From Odiellus spinosus (taxonomy: Eukaryota > Arthropoda > Arachnida > Opiliones > Phalangiidae), in assembly GCA_963920705.1 (NCBI GenBank), contig OY987233.1, positions 7,740,001 through 7,804,000 of the forward strand: a stretch of 64,000 nt of DNA. The letters run 5' to 3'. The notes under the pieces are model-generated. The model saw nothing but the letters and a program-made list of their open reading frames with translations, ran no database searches and was not told the origin of the DNA. Made by a program: the position numbers and the translations under genes. Positions 37,101-44,280 of this stretch are shown one piece after another (position 1 is the stretch's first letter; each line of letters starts with the position of its first letter).

Positions 37101-39551
37101 TACATATTCTTTTAATAGTTCTAGACTAGAAGTAATAGATCCTACATTATCCCCGTGTGTACTTTGCAAAAGACCTCAGCCTTAATCTTAAACTAATATT
37201 TGTTCTCTTTTTTTGTTTAATTTTTGTAGGAGGGAGATGCGTCGGACATTCTGACAATTTGAGTTTCTCTTGCGATTGCCCGACTGGTTTCCACGGTCAC
37301 CAATGCGAAGTTAATGTGGACGATTGCGCGGGTCAACCTTGCGTCAACGGAGGTACTTGCGTCGACGAAGTTAACGGTTTCCGTTGTCATTGCGTTCCTG
37401 GGTTCACCGGTGACTCTTGCGAACAAACCGTCGACTATTGCCTATTGAAACCTTGCGCTAACGGAGGTACTTGTCACGATCTCTTGAACGATTTCCGTTG
37501 TACTTGTCAACCGGGTTTCACCGGAAAGGATTGTTCTCTAAATATCGACGAGTGTCGATCCAGTCCCTGTCTGAACGGGGGAACGTGTCAAGATCGCGTC
37601 AACGAATTCACGTGCGTTTGTCGTCCCGGTTTCGGAGGCGATCGTTGCGAACTCGGGCCCGGAATGTCCGGGGCTTGGCCCATCCCTAAAATGGTCACCA
37701 TCGTGACCAATGATCTCGAGAGACGGGTTCCTACCGGATCTATAGATTCGGATACCCGCGATGAAAATCTGGAACTATCCAGATATACGGGTGACGCCGG
37801 TAAGGTGATCGAATCCCGCGAGGAAGGACGATTAAGCCCGGAACAAGTAGCGCTAGTGGCCACGCTTTCGGCAGCCGTTCCTCTATTGGCGTTAATCGCC
37901 GTTACCATCATCCTAATCGTGCGTCACCGCAAAAGACGCGAACGCGAACGCCACGAGGCGGAAGTGACGCGTCAAAATAAACTAAATAGCATGAACAATT
38001 CCAAGTGCTTCGGTGGTGATAAAAGCCAGCAGATCGTAAATCCGCTGGATACGGACAAGAGTTCGTCGTTGGCTTCGACAACCAATCAGGGTCAACGTCG
38101 AACGCTTAAAGTCACGAACGATACCGGCGGTGGTGGTGGTGGTTCGCGTCTTCTCTCGGACCCGATCGGGGTTCACAACCAAAACCGCAAAAGCAACAGT
38201 TCCTCGTACAAAATAGACTCGGCGTCAATGGCGCCGGTCGTAGTGGGTGCCAATCTATCGGTAGGCACGCTACAAAGAACTAGTAACAACAAGAGAACAA
38301 ACTTGGACGCGGTTAATCGCTGCCCCAGCTTGACCAGCGTCGTCCTAAAAGACGATTCGAGCGCGAATATCGCGTCGGTAGGGGACGCTAATAACGTCAC
38401 CCTACAAAGGACTAATATTGACAGGAAAGACGTATCTTCCTCCAACCAGCTTCCTCACAACAACCCTCAAGCTATCAGGTAAATTACTATCCCAAGTTTT
38501 TGTTTTGTTTTTCTACTATCTCTTGATCGTCTCTCTCTTCCGGCCATTCTTAATTATTTACGCCAGCACCGGTACTTTAATTAGACCCTAAGGGCTATTT
38601 TTCATTATACCTTGTTGTCCGGTTCGCAATTGTTAAAAGTCAAAAATCAGTCTAAAGTTTCATAGGTCGTAAATTTTATCTCGCAATTCAGTCTATTCCT
38701 GTAATCCATTGGATTAGGAATGTTTAATAGCCTCTAGGCCTAGATATCACAGATTCACAATCGTAATGTTTGTAATAAACTATACCTATGTAAAGTTTTA
38801 ACCTCATTAGCTTTTAAATGTCCATTTGTAATCTTTCTTAGAAGTTAAAATTATAGGGGTAAAATATATATGGTTTAAACAAATGTTTTATTGACCACAG
38901 TAATGGTTCGTTGAATAAGTAGGGTTACTTTTAAATTCGCTTCAGGGAGAATTTTTAAAACGAATTGTTTGCTATTTAAGTATCTTTTAATTGTTCCCAT
39001 TTATGTATATTAAGATTTAATTGGACTCTGAGATCACTAGGATAGTAGGCTTCGTGACGAATTAAATATTTCAATTTCATTGTCTTTTAATTTCAAAGTT
39101 TATCAGATTTAAATTGTGGATACAATTTAAATGTGTAAATTAATGCTTATTTCATTAAATTATAATATTAATTATTCAAAAATTGGGTCAGATTTTTAAA
39201 TAAGTTCGTATTGATAAACTTTAAACCTGACTTAAGTATTTATTTATGAATTTAAACAATTTTAATTGAGATATTTAAAATATGTAAAATTGCGTTTTAC
39301 GTATAATTTTTCAATTAAATTGTGAAATTAGTTTAATTGTCCCTTATTACATCATAAAAGGGTTTTATAATTTAAATAAAATTTAAATTTTATTAAATTA
39401 ACCATTTTTTCTTTTTTTTTTTTTTTGTAATTGCAGTGAACCGATATACAGATCGGAAACTCCTCGTGAAGTGTGTCCTCATGGTATTTACGTCATCGAA
39501 GATCATTATACGTCACAATATGGTGAGGATGTCTTAGCAACGGAAGTGTAA
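19069..39551 (+). CDS. Delta: Delta-type Notch ligand (gene span, 10 coding exons)
   Basis: Transmembrane ligand that binds Notch on neighbouring cells. Coding exons: 19069-19149, 22551-22856, 23496-23556, 30129-30386, 32243-32303, 33008-33138, 33312-33487, 33989-34226, 37230-38478 and 39437-39551; 2676 nt, 891 residues. Domains: signal peptide 1-27; MNNL/C2 region about 28-165; DSL core C191-C233 with six cysteines; nine EGF repeats starting near C238, C269, C304, C344, C386, C430, C470, C508 and C546; membrane helix about 644-668 followed by RHRKRR; cytoplasmic tail of about 223 residues. There is no Jagged/Serrate cysteine-rich region, so it is Delta class. The tail has an NKLN box (687-690, NXXN type) and ends ATEV, a PDZ ligand. 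CXSXPC O-glucose sites occur in EGF5 and EGF9, and GGTC O-fucose-type sites in EGF3, 5, 7, 8 and 9. All intron boundaries are GT/AG and phases join without a frameshift. Confidence 0.97.
19150..22550 (+). other. Delta intron 1
   Basis: GTAAG ... TTTTTTCAG, 3401 bp. Contains TTAGGC-type motifs near 19190-19215 and 20045, a frame at 19320-19571 without a domain, a TGTGGGAAA CSL/Su(H)-type match at 21081-21089, and the array at 21900-22460. First introns of developmental genes often hold enhancers, but nothing here proves it. Confidence 0.85.
21900..22460 (+). repeat. About 31-bp degenerate minisatellite built on GTCAGGGAAACTTCAGG
   Basis: Roughly 12 copies of GGTCAGGGAAACTTCAGGAT then TGGTCAAAAAA, decaying at both edges. 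The GTCAGGGAA core is the same motif found inside the hAT-like MITE at 9996 and the remnants at 13030 and 56340. The array probably grew from an inserted family R copy. It creates a spurious frame at 22048-22239. Confidence 0.85.
22551..22856 (+). CDS. Delta: Delta exon 2: MNNL/C2 region
   Basis: Encodes residues 28-129, phase 0 at both ends. Begins [12 protein letters not shown], the conserved start of mature Delta. Then comes the cysteine-rich stretch [23 protein letters not shown] and, further on, [15 protein letters not shown], diagnostic of the N-terminal domain of Notch ligands. Ends FEFEFTWT before GTAAG. This domain contributes to Notch and membrane-lipid binding in characterised ligands. 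Confidence 0.96.
22857..23495 (+). other. Delta intron 2
   Basis: 639 bp, GTAAG ... TTTTTTTCAG; about two thirds is the 32-bp array at 22985-23443. Confidence 0.9.
22985..23443 (+). repeat. 32-bp minisatellite in Delta intron 2 (about 14 copies)
   Basis: Unit AGTTAAAATTAATATAATTC plus AAATTATACTAT. The first eight or so copies carry ATACTATAGTT and the last six carry ATCTTACAGTT, so two sequence types lie in separate blocks. It ends about 50 bp before the exon 3 acceptor. The second block contains TTACAG|TT acceptor-like strings. Confidence 0.95.
23496..23556 (+). CDS. Delta: Delta exon 3: end of the C2 region
   Basis: 61 bp, residues 130-149 plus one base of codon 150. Reads [18 protein letters not shown], matching the conserved GTFSLIxEAW motif of Notch ligands. 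Phase 0 in, phase 1 out. Confidence 0.95.
23933..24215 (+). mobile_element. Family A MITE with internal deletion (A6)
   Basis: TTAA (23929-23932), then AGTAAGGCTGTTAAG, CATTTTCGGAAAGATCGTTA, TATAATCGCCATTTTCG. The sequence then jumps to CGCGCGGTCTTTTTCGTAAA and CAACTACCTTTCGTACGG. Right terminus lost. Confidence 0.82.
25655..26110 (+). repeat. Loose repeats carrying TTTAGGCTTAGCGTAACTTT
   Basis: Three diverged copies of a unit of about 150 bp (TTTAGGCTTAGCGTAACTT, ATTTTTAATTAGGCTTAAC, AAAATACTGATAATTTCATA, GATATTGACA, TTAGGCTTAGCTAGATTGG). Boundaries are indistinct. Confidence 0.6.
27826..28006. repeat. Inverted repeat with two CRE octamers in its loop
   Basis: Arms ACATCAAAATCGGTCCATAA and, complementary, TTTATTGACCGATTTTGGTG, flanked by CTTTAAAATGA and GTTTTAAAGCTC. 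The loop holds TGACGTCA twice (27892-27899 and 27913-27920), 21 bp apart. It may be a hairpin MITE or a regulatory site; the sequence does not decide. Confidence 0.7.
28487..28820 (+). mobile_element. Family A MITE with both ends (A7)
   Basis: TTAA (28483-28486), then AGTGAGTCTGTCAC ... GTGACAGTCTCACT, then TTAA (28821-28824). The terminal inverted repeats differ at one base. The interior has GGAAAGATCGTTAAAAAATA, CAGTTGATTCTCGCC, TTTCGCGCGGTC and TCGTAAAAGTACTTAATC; much of the 3' half is deleted. This copy best defines family A ends. Confidence 0.92.
30129..30386 (+). CDS. Delta: Delta exon 4: DSL domain
   Basis: Residues 151-235 plus shared codons at each end (phase 1 in, phase 1 out). 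After a linker with [10 protein letters not shown] comes the DSL domain: C191, C200, C204, C216, C224 and C233, with [21 protein letters not shown] and [10 protein letters not shown]. These are the hallmark residues of the Notch-binding module; RPRDD and the aromatic before G197 are typical of Delta proteins. Confidence 0.97.
30387..32242 (+). other. Delta intron 4
   Basis: 1856 bp. GC-richer at 30600-31060; a TGTGGGAAA CSL/Su(H)-type match lies at 31050-31058. Minus-strand frames at 30674-30998 have no recognisable domain. No repeat array. Confidence 0.85.
32243..32303 (+). CDS. Delta: Delta exon 5: most of EGF repeat 1
   Basis: 61 bp, residues 237-255 plus split codons. Reads [18 protein letters not shown], the short EGF directly after DSL, with the PGCxxxHGTC pattern of EGF1 in canonical Delta/Jagged proteins (DOS-type motif). 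Phase 1 in, phase 2 out. Confidence 0.93.
32304..33007 (+). other. Delta intron 5
   Basis: 704 bp, GTAAG ... TTGTCAG, mostly occupied by the 32-bp array at 32420-32830. Confidence 0.9.
32420..32830 (+). repeat. 32-bp minisatellite in Delta intron 5 (about 11 copies)
   Basis: Unit TTTTCCTATAATTTTAGCTC plus CATTTCTATATA. The central copies are identical; the edges carry AGTGTTATT and AGCGCCATT variants. The CCTATAATT core resembles the unit of the separate array at 51966. Confidence 0.9.
33008..33138 (+). CDS. Delta: Delta exon 6: end of EGF1 and EGF2
   Basis: Residues 257-299 with split codons. Completes EGF1 ([10 protein letters not shown]) and encodes EGF2 ([24 protein letters not shown]), again with the PGCxHGTC pattern and the conserved [14 protein letters not shown] junction into EGF3. 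Phase 2 in, phase 1 out. Confidence 0.96.
33139..33311 (+). other. Delta intron 6
   Basis: 173 bp, GTAGG ... TTATTAG; the shortest intron, no feature. Confidence 0.93.
33312..33487 (+). CDS. Delta: Delta exon 7: EGF3 and first half of EGF4
   Basis: Residues 301-358. EGF3 starts [16 protein letters not shown] and ends GTNC; EGF4 starts [15 protein letters not shown] and is completed in exon 8. Phase 1 in, phase 0 out. Confidence 0.96.
33488..33988 (+). other. Delta intron 7
   Basis: 501 bp, GTAAG ... CGAACAG, AT-rich, no repeat. The acceptor is CGAACAG|AGC; using the next AG would break the frame. Confidence 0.9.
33989..34226 (+). CDS. Delta: Delta exon 8: end of EGF4, EGF5, start of EGF6
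   Basis: Residues 359-437 and one base of codon 438. EGF5 (C386-C423) has CLSSPC, a CXSXPC O-glucosylation consensus, and a slightly long loop ([14 protein letters not shown]). EGF6 begins CKPTPCQNG and continues in exon 9. Phase 0 in, phase 1 out. Confidence 0.96.
35455..35640 (+). repeat. About 30-bp degenerate minisatellite in Delta intron 8
   Basis: Six copies of GGTATGGTATGAAACTACTA then CACGGGGG, with insertions and AAAGCGGGGG variants. Confidence 0.8.
36258..36440 (+). repeat. 21-bp minisatellite in Delta intron 8 (about 9 copies)
   Basis: Unit ATTAAAACTACTAAATATAG plus T; later copies read CTACCCAATATAGT. It shares the GAAACTACTA-like core with the array at 35455, 600 bp upstream. 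Confidence 0.95.
36592..36629. repeat. Perfect 14-bp stem with 10-nt loop
   Basis: TTGGTGGTAGTTTT at 36592-36605 pairs exactly with AAAACTACCACCAA at 36616-36629. It sits just 3' of the 21-bp array and shares its AAAACTAC core. Confidence 0.85.
37230..38478 (+). CDS. Delta: Delta exon 9: EGF6-EGF9, membrane helix and most of the cytoplasmic tail
   Basis: Residues 439-853. EGF6 end, then EGF7 (C470-C501), EGF8 (C508-C539) and EGF9 (C546-C577), all with CxNGGTC. EGF7 and EGF9 start with calcium-binding-type NVDDC and NIDEC. A juxtamembrane linker of about 65 residues precedes the helix [19 protein letters not shown] (from 644), the stop-transfer [10 protein letters not shown], then [12 protein letters not shown] with two overlapping NXXN boxes. 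LQRT occurs twice in the Ser/Asn-rich tail, near 764 and 826. GC content is clearly above that of the introns. Confidence 0.97.
38479..39436 (+). other. Delta intron 9
   Basis: 958 bp, GTAAA ... ATTGCAG, very AT-rich, no repeat. If retained, translation would stop at the TAA that overlaps the donor (AGG TAA), removing the PDZ-binding tail. Confidence 0.9.
39437..39551 (+). CDS. Delta: Delta exon 10: C-terminal tail with PDZ ligand
   Basis: Last 37 residues and TAA at 39549-39551. Contains [20 protein letters not shown], an acidic stretch and the terminal VLATEV. The IYVI..ATEV arrangement resembles the C-terminus of vertebrate Delta-like 1 and fits a class I PDZ ligand (T-x-V). Confidence 0.96.
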
Positions 39552-39760
39552 AAAGAAAGAAAAAAAATTCAAAAAACATTATGGGAAAAAAACACTTAAA
39601 AAAAATTTAAAAGTGAAAATTTTATTTCCCCTCCTATTTTTTGTTCTAAACTAAGTCCTATTAATTTATTTAAAAAGTTTTTAAATCCAGAAAAAAGGAA
39701 AAATAATGCATTTTTCGACAATCTTAGTAATAAAACTTCTTGTGCCTTGAATGAATTGAA
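39552..39760 (+). other. Delta 3'UTR (minimum extent)
   Basis: A-rich sequence after the stop. AATAAA at 39729-39734 is followed by a TTGTG stretch and is the first plausible cleavage signal; later AATAAA strings near 40043 could extend the UTR. Confidence 0.55.
39729..39734 (+). terminator. Candidate polyadenylation signal for Delta
   Basis: AATAAA 178 bp after the stop codon, with TTCTTGTGCC just downstream. Confidence 0.5.
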
Positions 39761-40682
39761 TTTAAAAAGAAAAAAAAAATTAAATTTTTTTTAAAACAAA
39801 TTTCAAAAAAATGAAATTGATATAAAAAACCAGTTTTTAATAACTGATAATGGCGAAAAAAAAACCTTATTGTTATATATTTATGAAACTTTTTTTTTGT
39901 TTTTATGGAAAAAAATGTGTTTAAAAACTTAAACGCAATTTTTTTTTAAAATGTAGTTCTTTTAAAAAAAAAGAGACCAAAGATTTGAGATACATTTTCT
40001 TTTGTGATCGTCGATTTAACCAATTAATAGTACAACAGTCGAATAAAAAAAATTTAATTGTACTTAAATACAAAAAAAAAAAACATTTTTAATTTTTATT
40101 TTAGATTAAAAAAAAAATCAATTTTTTACGAGCTTTTTTTTGGTTTGGATATTTAATTCGGCAGCGTTATTTAAAAGTGAAAGAAATAACATATAAATAA
40201 GAAGAATCCACTTAATTAATTAATTAATTAAAAAATATATAAATGAAATATATTAATTGATACGCAAAAAGAAAATTAATCCCAAAATAATTTAATGTTT
40301 TTTCGTCCCCAATTTATTTTGTACATAATTGTGTATATTTATAAGAAGATGACGGATGATAATATGAAGAAAAAAAAAATATTTCTTCCAAAATGAATGA
40401 AATTTGTACAGAAATTGACACCTTTTCGCGAGCCGTATAGTCATTATCGTTTACGAAAAAAAATAATAAATTTATGAGCAAATTATTTTTGCACATAGAA
40501 AATTAAAAATTTGTTATCTTTCATTATTTATTCTAGTTTTTAAGCATATTTTTCAGACGGCAGATTAATGGAATTAATACCTTGGATTATCCTCTTTATG
40601 GATATATGCATGCGTATTCTATATTTCCTAAATTTAAACTCCTTTTTGTAAATTTGTTTAAGTCTTAAATCGGCTCAAGTTT
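39761..40682. other. AT-rich 3' flank, no gene recognised
   Basis: Long A and T runs and (TTAA)n near 40213-40229; may include extended 3'UTR. Confidence 0.5.
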
Positions 40683-41235
40683 ATGAATCTTCTTGCTTTT
40701 TCCTCTTATATGATTCTATTTATCCTCTTTGCACAAATTCCAACCATTTTATTCCCCTTTGGTCAATTTCAACCTATACATTTTCCCTTGCTTGACCCTT
40801 TCCTCAAATATGAATCCTTCTATTCGACCTTTGATCAAATATCAATTCTTACATTACAATTTAACCGTTATATTACCCTTTGCTCAAATATCAAGCCTTA
40901 TATTACCCGACGCTCAAATATCAACCCTTACATTACCCGACGCTCAAATATCAACCCTTACATTACCCTTTGCTCAAATATCGACTTTTCTGCTCAATTA
41001 ACCTATCCATACACCCTTGACTCAAATCTCAACCCATACACCCTGCTCATATCAACTATATATTCCATTCCCCTTTGCTCAAACATCAGCCTATGAACTT
41101 CACTTTGCTCAAATCTCAAAACCTTTCTCTTCCCTTTGCTCTAATCTCTATACCTTCCTATTCACTTTGCTCAAATCTCGAAACCGTTCTCTTCGCTACG
41201 CTCAAATCTCAAACTTTTCATTTTCCATTCTTTAA
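40683..41235 (+). repeat. About 30-bp degenerate minisatellite
   Basis: Unit CTCAAATATCAACCCTTACA then TTACCCGACG, best preserved at 40870-40990 and decaying both ways (TTTGCTCAAATCTC ... CTTCCC). Roughly 15 copies. Overlapping frames in this stretch are by-products of the repeat. Confidence 0.85.
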
Positions 41236-42630
41236 TTAACACGCAATCAAATGTTGCCAGTGTTATTTTCAATCACGAGTATTTGAGAATTCAAGAACAG
41301 GTAACTATACTTTTCATATATCCAACAGTTACGCCATTTTTACTCTCAGATGTCTCATCCTATCCCCAGATCAAAACCTAAATTATAAATTCAAGTCTCG
41401 CAAAGAGTATCATTGTCAGAAAAACTGGTCACCTTTGTGAGTCTATATAGTTACGGCGGTGAGATAAGTCTGGCGGGATAGTTTTAAGATAGGCGTCCTA
41501 ATTCCTATAGTTAGGCCTTTTTCCCTAACAAGGAATAGGTCAATGCTACCTCTAAATTCTCAGCCAATTAAGCGAACTCTCAAAAGAAATTTAGATGAGA
41601 GAGGCCCAGTAAGTTTTCACTCGCTCACGCTTTAAAGATTTAAACGTTTGAACCAAAGCCCCTTAAAAATTAAACAAAAGCCCGAGGGTAACGAACACCT
41701 TTTGTACCCAAAAAAACACACCATCCAAATTAAACTCCTTGTTAGGGTAGATCCGTCTAAAACGAGTTAAAAAGTAAGGTTCAAAATGTATCTGATCTTA
41801 AAGTTGGTCTAGGTTAGAGATAAATAAATTGTATAGTGTACTTGGGGGAGGGGGACGTCATTCTTGATTTTCTTGTACACCCGAGTTCACGCAACTCCAG
41901 CTTTGGTAATGCAAACAGTTCGAACTCTTTCTGAACTCAGAGTCCAGCTTTGGTAGTGCAAAGAGTTCAAACATTATGACACCTGAGTTCTGAAGTGTCT
42001 AACCCCTAGCACTTCGGGTTCAAAAAGTATTTTTGAACTTTACAAATACATTTCTATTTTCAGTTTGAGATCATTTTTTAAAATGCGGGACGGACGTACA
42101 TCTAGTTGATCAATGGTAAAAAGGGTAATTATCTTGTGGAAAAAATAATTTTAATATTATGTAAATGTCCAGAAAAAAACAGACTACGTCGGAAGCTAAG
42201 GTGTTATCTTAGCAGACAAATTGTTACGCTCGTGTAGGAAAATAATCTCAGCGAATAATTTAGCGGGTAGATTTAGGATTCATTCTAAAATTGTCAAAAC
42301 TACACACGCAACAATCGTTCCAAGAATTGAACGAGCTCAGGTTAGCGTTCGAAATTATGACGCCAGTGGTGGCCTCTATTGGTAACCATTTGTCTAATTT
42401 CTGACTCTGGCTGACTCTTCACTCCGTGTTGGCGGTGGTTTTCCGTTTCTGGCTGACTGCTCACCGTGTCCCCTTCATCGCGCAAGAAGAAGGTTTTTTA
42501 TGCTCGAAACGAGTTTGAGCTTCCGGTCATTTCATTTTTAAACCACGTAAAATAATACGCCGTCCCCTTTAGCCTCCCTCCCTTAGGCTAAAAAAAAGAA
42601 ACCAACTCCTCCCGTGCATGTCTCGGCTCC
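41236..42630. other. No gene recognised
   Basis: Short local repeats occur at 41890-42050 (CTTTGGTAATGCAAACAGTT and TTTGGTAGTGCAAAGAGTTC; GAGTTC motifs), plus a short GGCTGACT-type repeat at 42405-42460. No supported exon. Confidence 0.45.
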
Positions 42631-43341
42631 AGCTAAGAGAAAACAACTAATATCGGGCTTAACGCAAATTACGGGGCTTTAAAGGTAGCTAACCGTTTTC
42701 GCAATATTCTATCCCCCCTCGCTTGACTCTTGCACGATGATGAGATCGTGTTAACAAAAGTAGTATGATGTATCTAAAAGTGTGCGTACTATCTTAGTAA
42801 CCCGAAAAAGCCAGTCCTAAAATCTTTTAAATGGGGCAGATCGATATTCGCCAATTTTGTGTTTCAGGAGCAAAAAATCCGTCGTGTTTTCAATTTAGAT
42901 CAGTAATGTAGTAGTTCGGCTTTGACTTTCAATTTTCATTTTGTGTATGCAAGTTTCACAATTAACTTTCCATCATTAATATATATTGCTTATTTACAGT
43001 TCTATCACCCCGGAGCCCGTAGGAGTGGCAAGGCGTTCGACCTCTAACCCACTTAGCGTCGTCTGCTACGTAAAGCAAATTGGATTCGGCTCCTTGTCTC
43101 GCGAGTCGTGGCTCAGCTTATTTAATCGCGTTTGAACCGAGTTAAAAGTAAATAATTAGTTTAAATAACGTCGTAGAACTGTGTCGTTAACTGCGTATTC
43201 AAGTTTAACGCGAAAATTTCATGAAATTCGAACTAAATTTAACTATAATTCAGTGCTTCTGGTTACCGATACGAACGATGAGGGTCTGTGACGTTACGGA
43301 ATGGAGTCGGCTAGGCTAGAGTCGGTGTAAAGGTAAGCTCA
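42631..43341 (+). repeat. Tandem duplication, copy 1
   Basis: Begins AGCTAAGAGAAAACAACTAA, includes TTCGCAATATTCTATCCCCC, GATGATGAGATCGTGTTAAC, TTTTGTGTTTCAGGAGCAAA, and ends GGTGTAAAGGTAAGCTCA. The next copy starts immediately, at 43342. Divergence between copies is modest, with small indels. Confidence 0.95.
43000..43332 (+). ncRNA. Exon-like block 1 (possible noncoding exon)
   Basis: 333 bp bounded by an acceptor (TGCTTATTTACAG, with upstream T-rich tract) and a donor (AAAG|GTAAGC). Many stops in all forward frames, so it is noncoding if transcribed. It could be a 5'UTR or lncRNA exon. The same boundaries recur in the second copy. No transcript evidence is available. Confidence 0.35.
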
Positions 43342-44153
43342 AGCTAAGAGAAAACAACTAATATCGAGCTTAACGCAAATTACGGGGATTTAAAGGTAGC
43401 TAACCGTTTTCGCAATATTCTATTCCCCCCTCGCTTGAATTTTGCACGATGATGAGATCGTGTTAACCAAAGTAGTATGATCATTATGATGTAACTAAAA
43501 GAGTAGGTAGTATCTTAGTAACCCGAAAAAGTCAGTCCTTAAAAGGGTCAGAGTGCAAAATCGATGACCTTCCTCCCTGTCAACACATTGAAATGTTAGA
43601 CCTTGAAATGGGACCTTACCGATAACAAAATGCTGTTATCCTGAAAGAGTAGCATCTTCTGATACTTAATATTCGCCAATTTTGTGTTTCAGGAGCAAAA
43701 AATCCGTTGCGTTTTCAATTTTGGATATTTTTTAGATCAATAATGATGTAGTTCGGCTTTGGCTTTCAATTTTAATTTTTTGTATGCAAGTTTCCAAATT
43801 AACATTAATATATTTTGCTTATTTACAGTCCTATCACCCCGGAGACCGGAGTGGCAGCGCGTGCGACCTCTAACCCTCTTATCGTCGTCCGCTACGTAAA
43901 GCAAATCGCCTCATTGTTTCGCGAGTCGTGGCTTAGCTTATTTAATCGTGTTTGAACCGTGTTAAAAGTACATAATTAGTTTAAATAACGTCGTAGAACT
44001 GTATCGTTAACCACGTATTCAAGTTTAACGCCACATTCGAGCTACATTTAACAATAATTCAGTGCTTCTGGCTACCGATACGAACGATAAGGGTCTGTGA
44101 CATTACGGAACGGAGTCTACGGAGACGGCTAGAGTCGGTGTAAAGGTAAGCCT
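43342..44153 (+). repeat. Tandem duplication, copy 2
   Basis: Repeats the order of copy 1. It has about 100 bp of extra sequence near 43545-43670 (GGTCAGAGTGCAAAATCGAT ... AGTAGCATCTTCTGATACTT) not present in copy 1. Confidence 0.95.
43829..44145 (+). ncRNA. Exon-like block 2 (possible noncoding exon)
   Basis: 317-bp counterpart of 43000-43332 with conserved acceptor (GCTTATTTACAG) and donor (AAAG|GTAAGC). The interior has lost and gained several short segments, while both splice-site strings are intact. Confidence 0.35.
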
Positions 44154-44190
44154 TTGTGATTTTTTTTTTTTTTTTTTTTATCTGTATTCT

Positions 44191-44280
44191 CTGTCAAGTC
44201 GCTTGGCCGTGCGTTAAGCGAAAAGGTATCTCGACAGAAGCGCAGGTGTTTGAACCCCGCGGCCCGCGGGTTCACCATTT
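44191..44280 (+). mobile_element. Possible tRNA-derived SINE head
   Basis: TGGCCGTGCGTTAAGCG at 44204-44220 resembles the A box and D arm of Leu/Ser tRNAs (TGGCCGAGYGGTTAAGGCG). GCGCAGGTGTTTGAACCCCG at 44240-44259 resembles their B box and T arm (GCAGGTTCGAATCC). Stem pairing is poor, so it is a decayed tRNA-like sequence rather than a working tRNA. The following 300 bp could be a SINE body; a 140-codon frame over this region has no recognisable domain. Confidence 0.35.

Larger units (their letters stand above)
34227..37229 (+). other. Delta intron 8
   Basis: 3003 bp, GTTAG ... TTTTGTAG. Contains two actac-type arrays (35455-35640 and 36258-36440), a perfect 14-bp stem at 36592-36629 and a CT microsatellite at about 36981-37001. 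Frames here are short and domain-free. Confidence 0.88.

Noticed and set aside
37588-38445. Minus-strand frames opposite Delta exon 9
   Set aside because: Antisense shadows of the GC-richer coding exon with no domain of their own.
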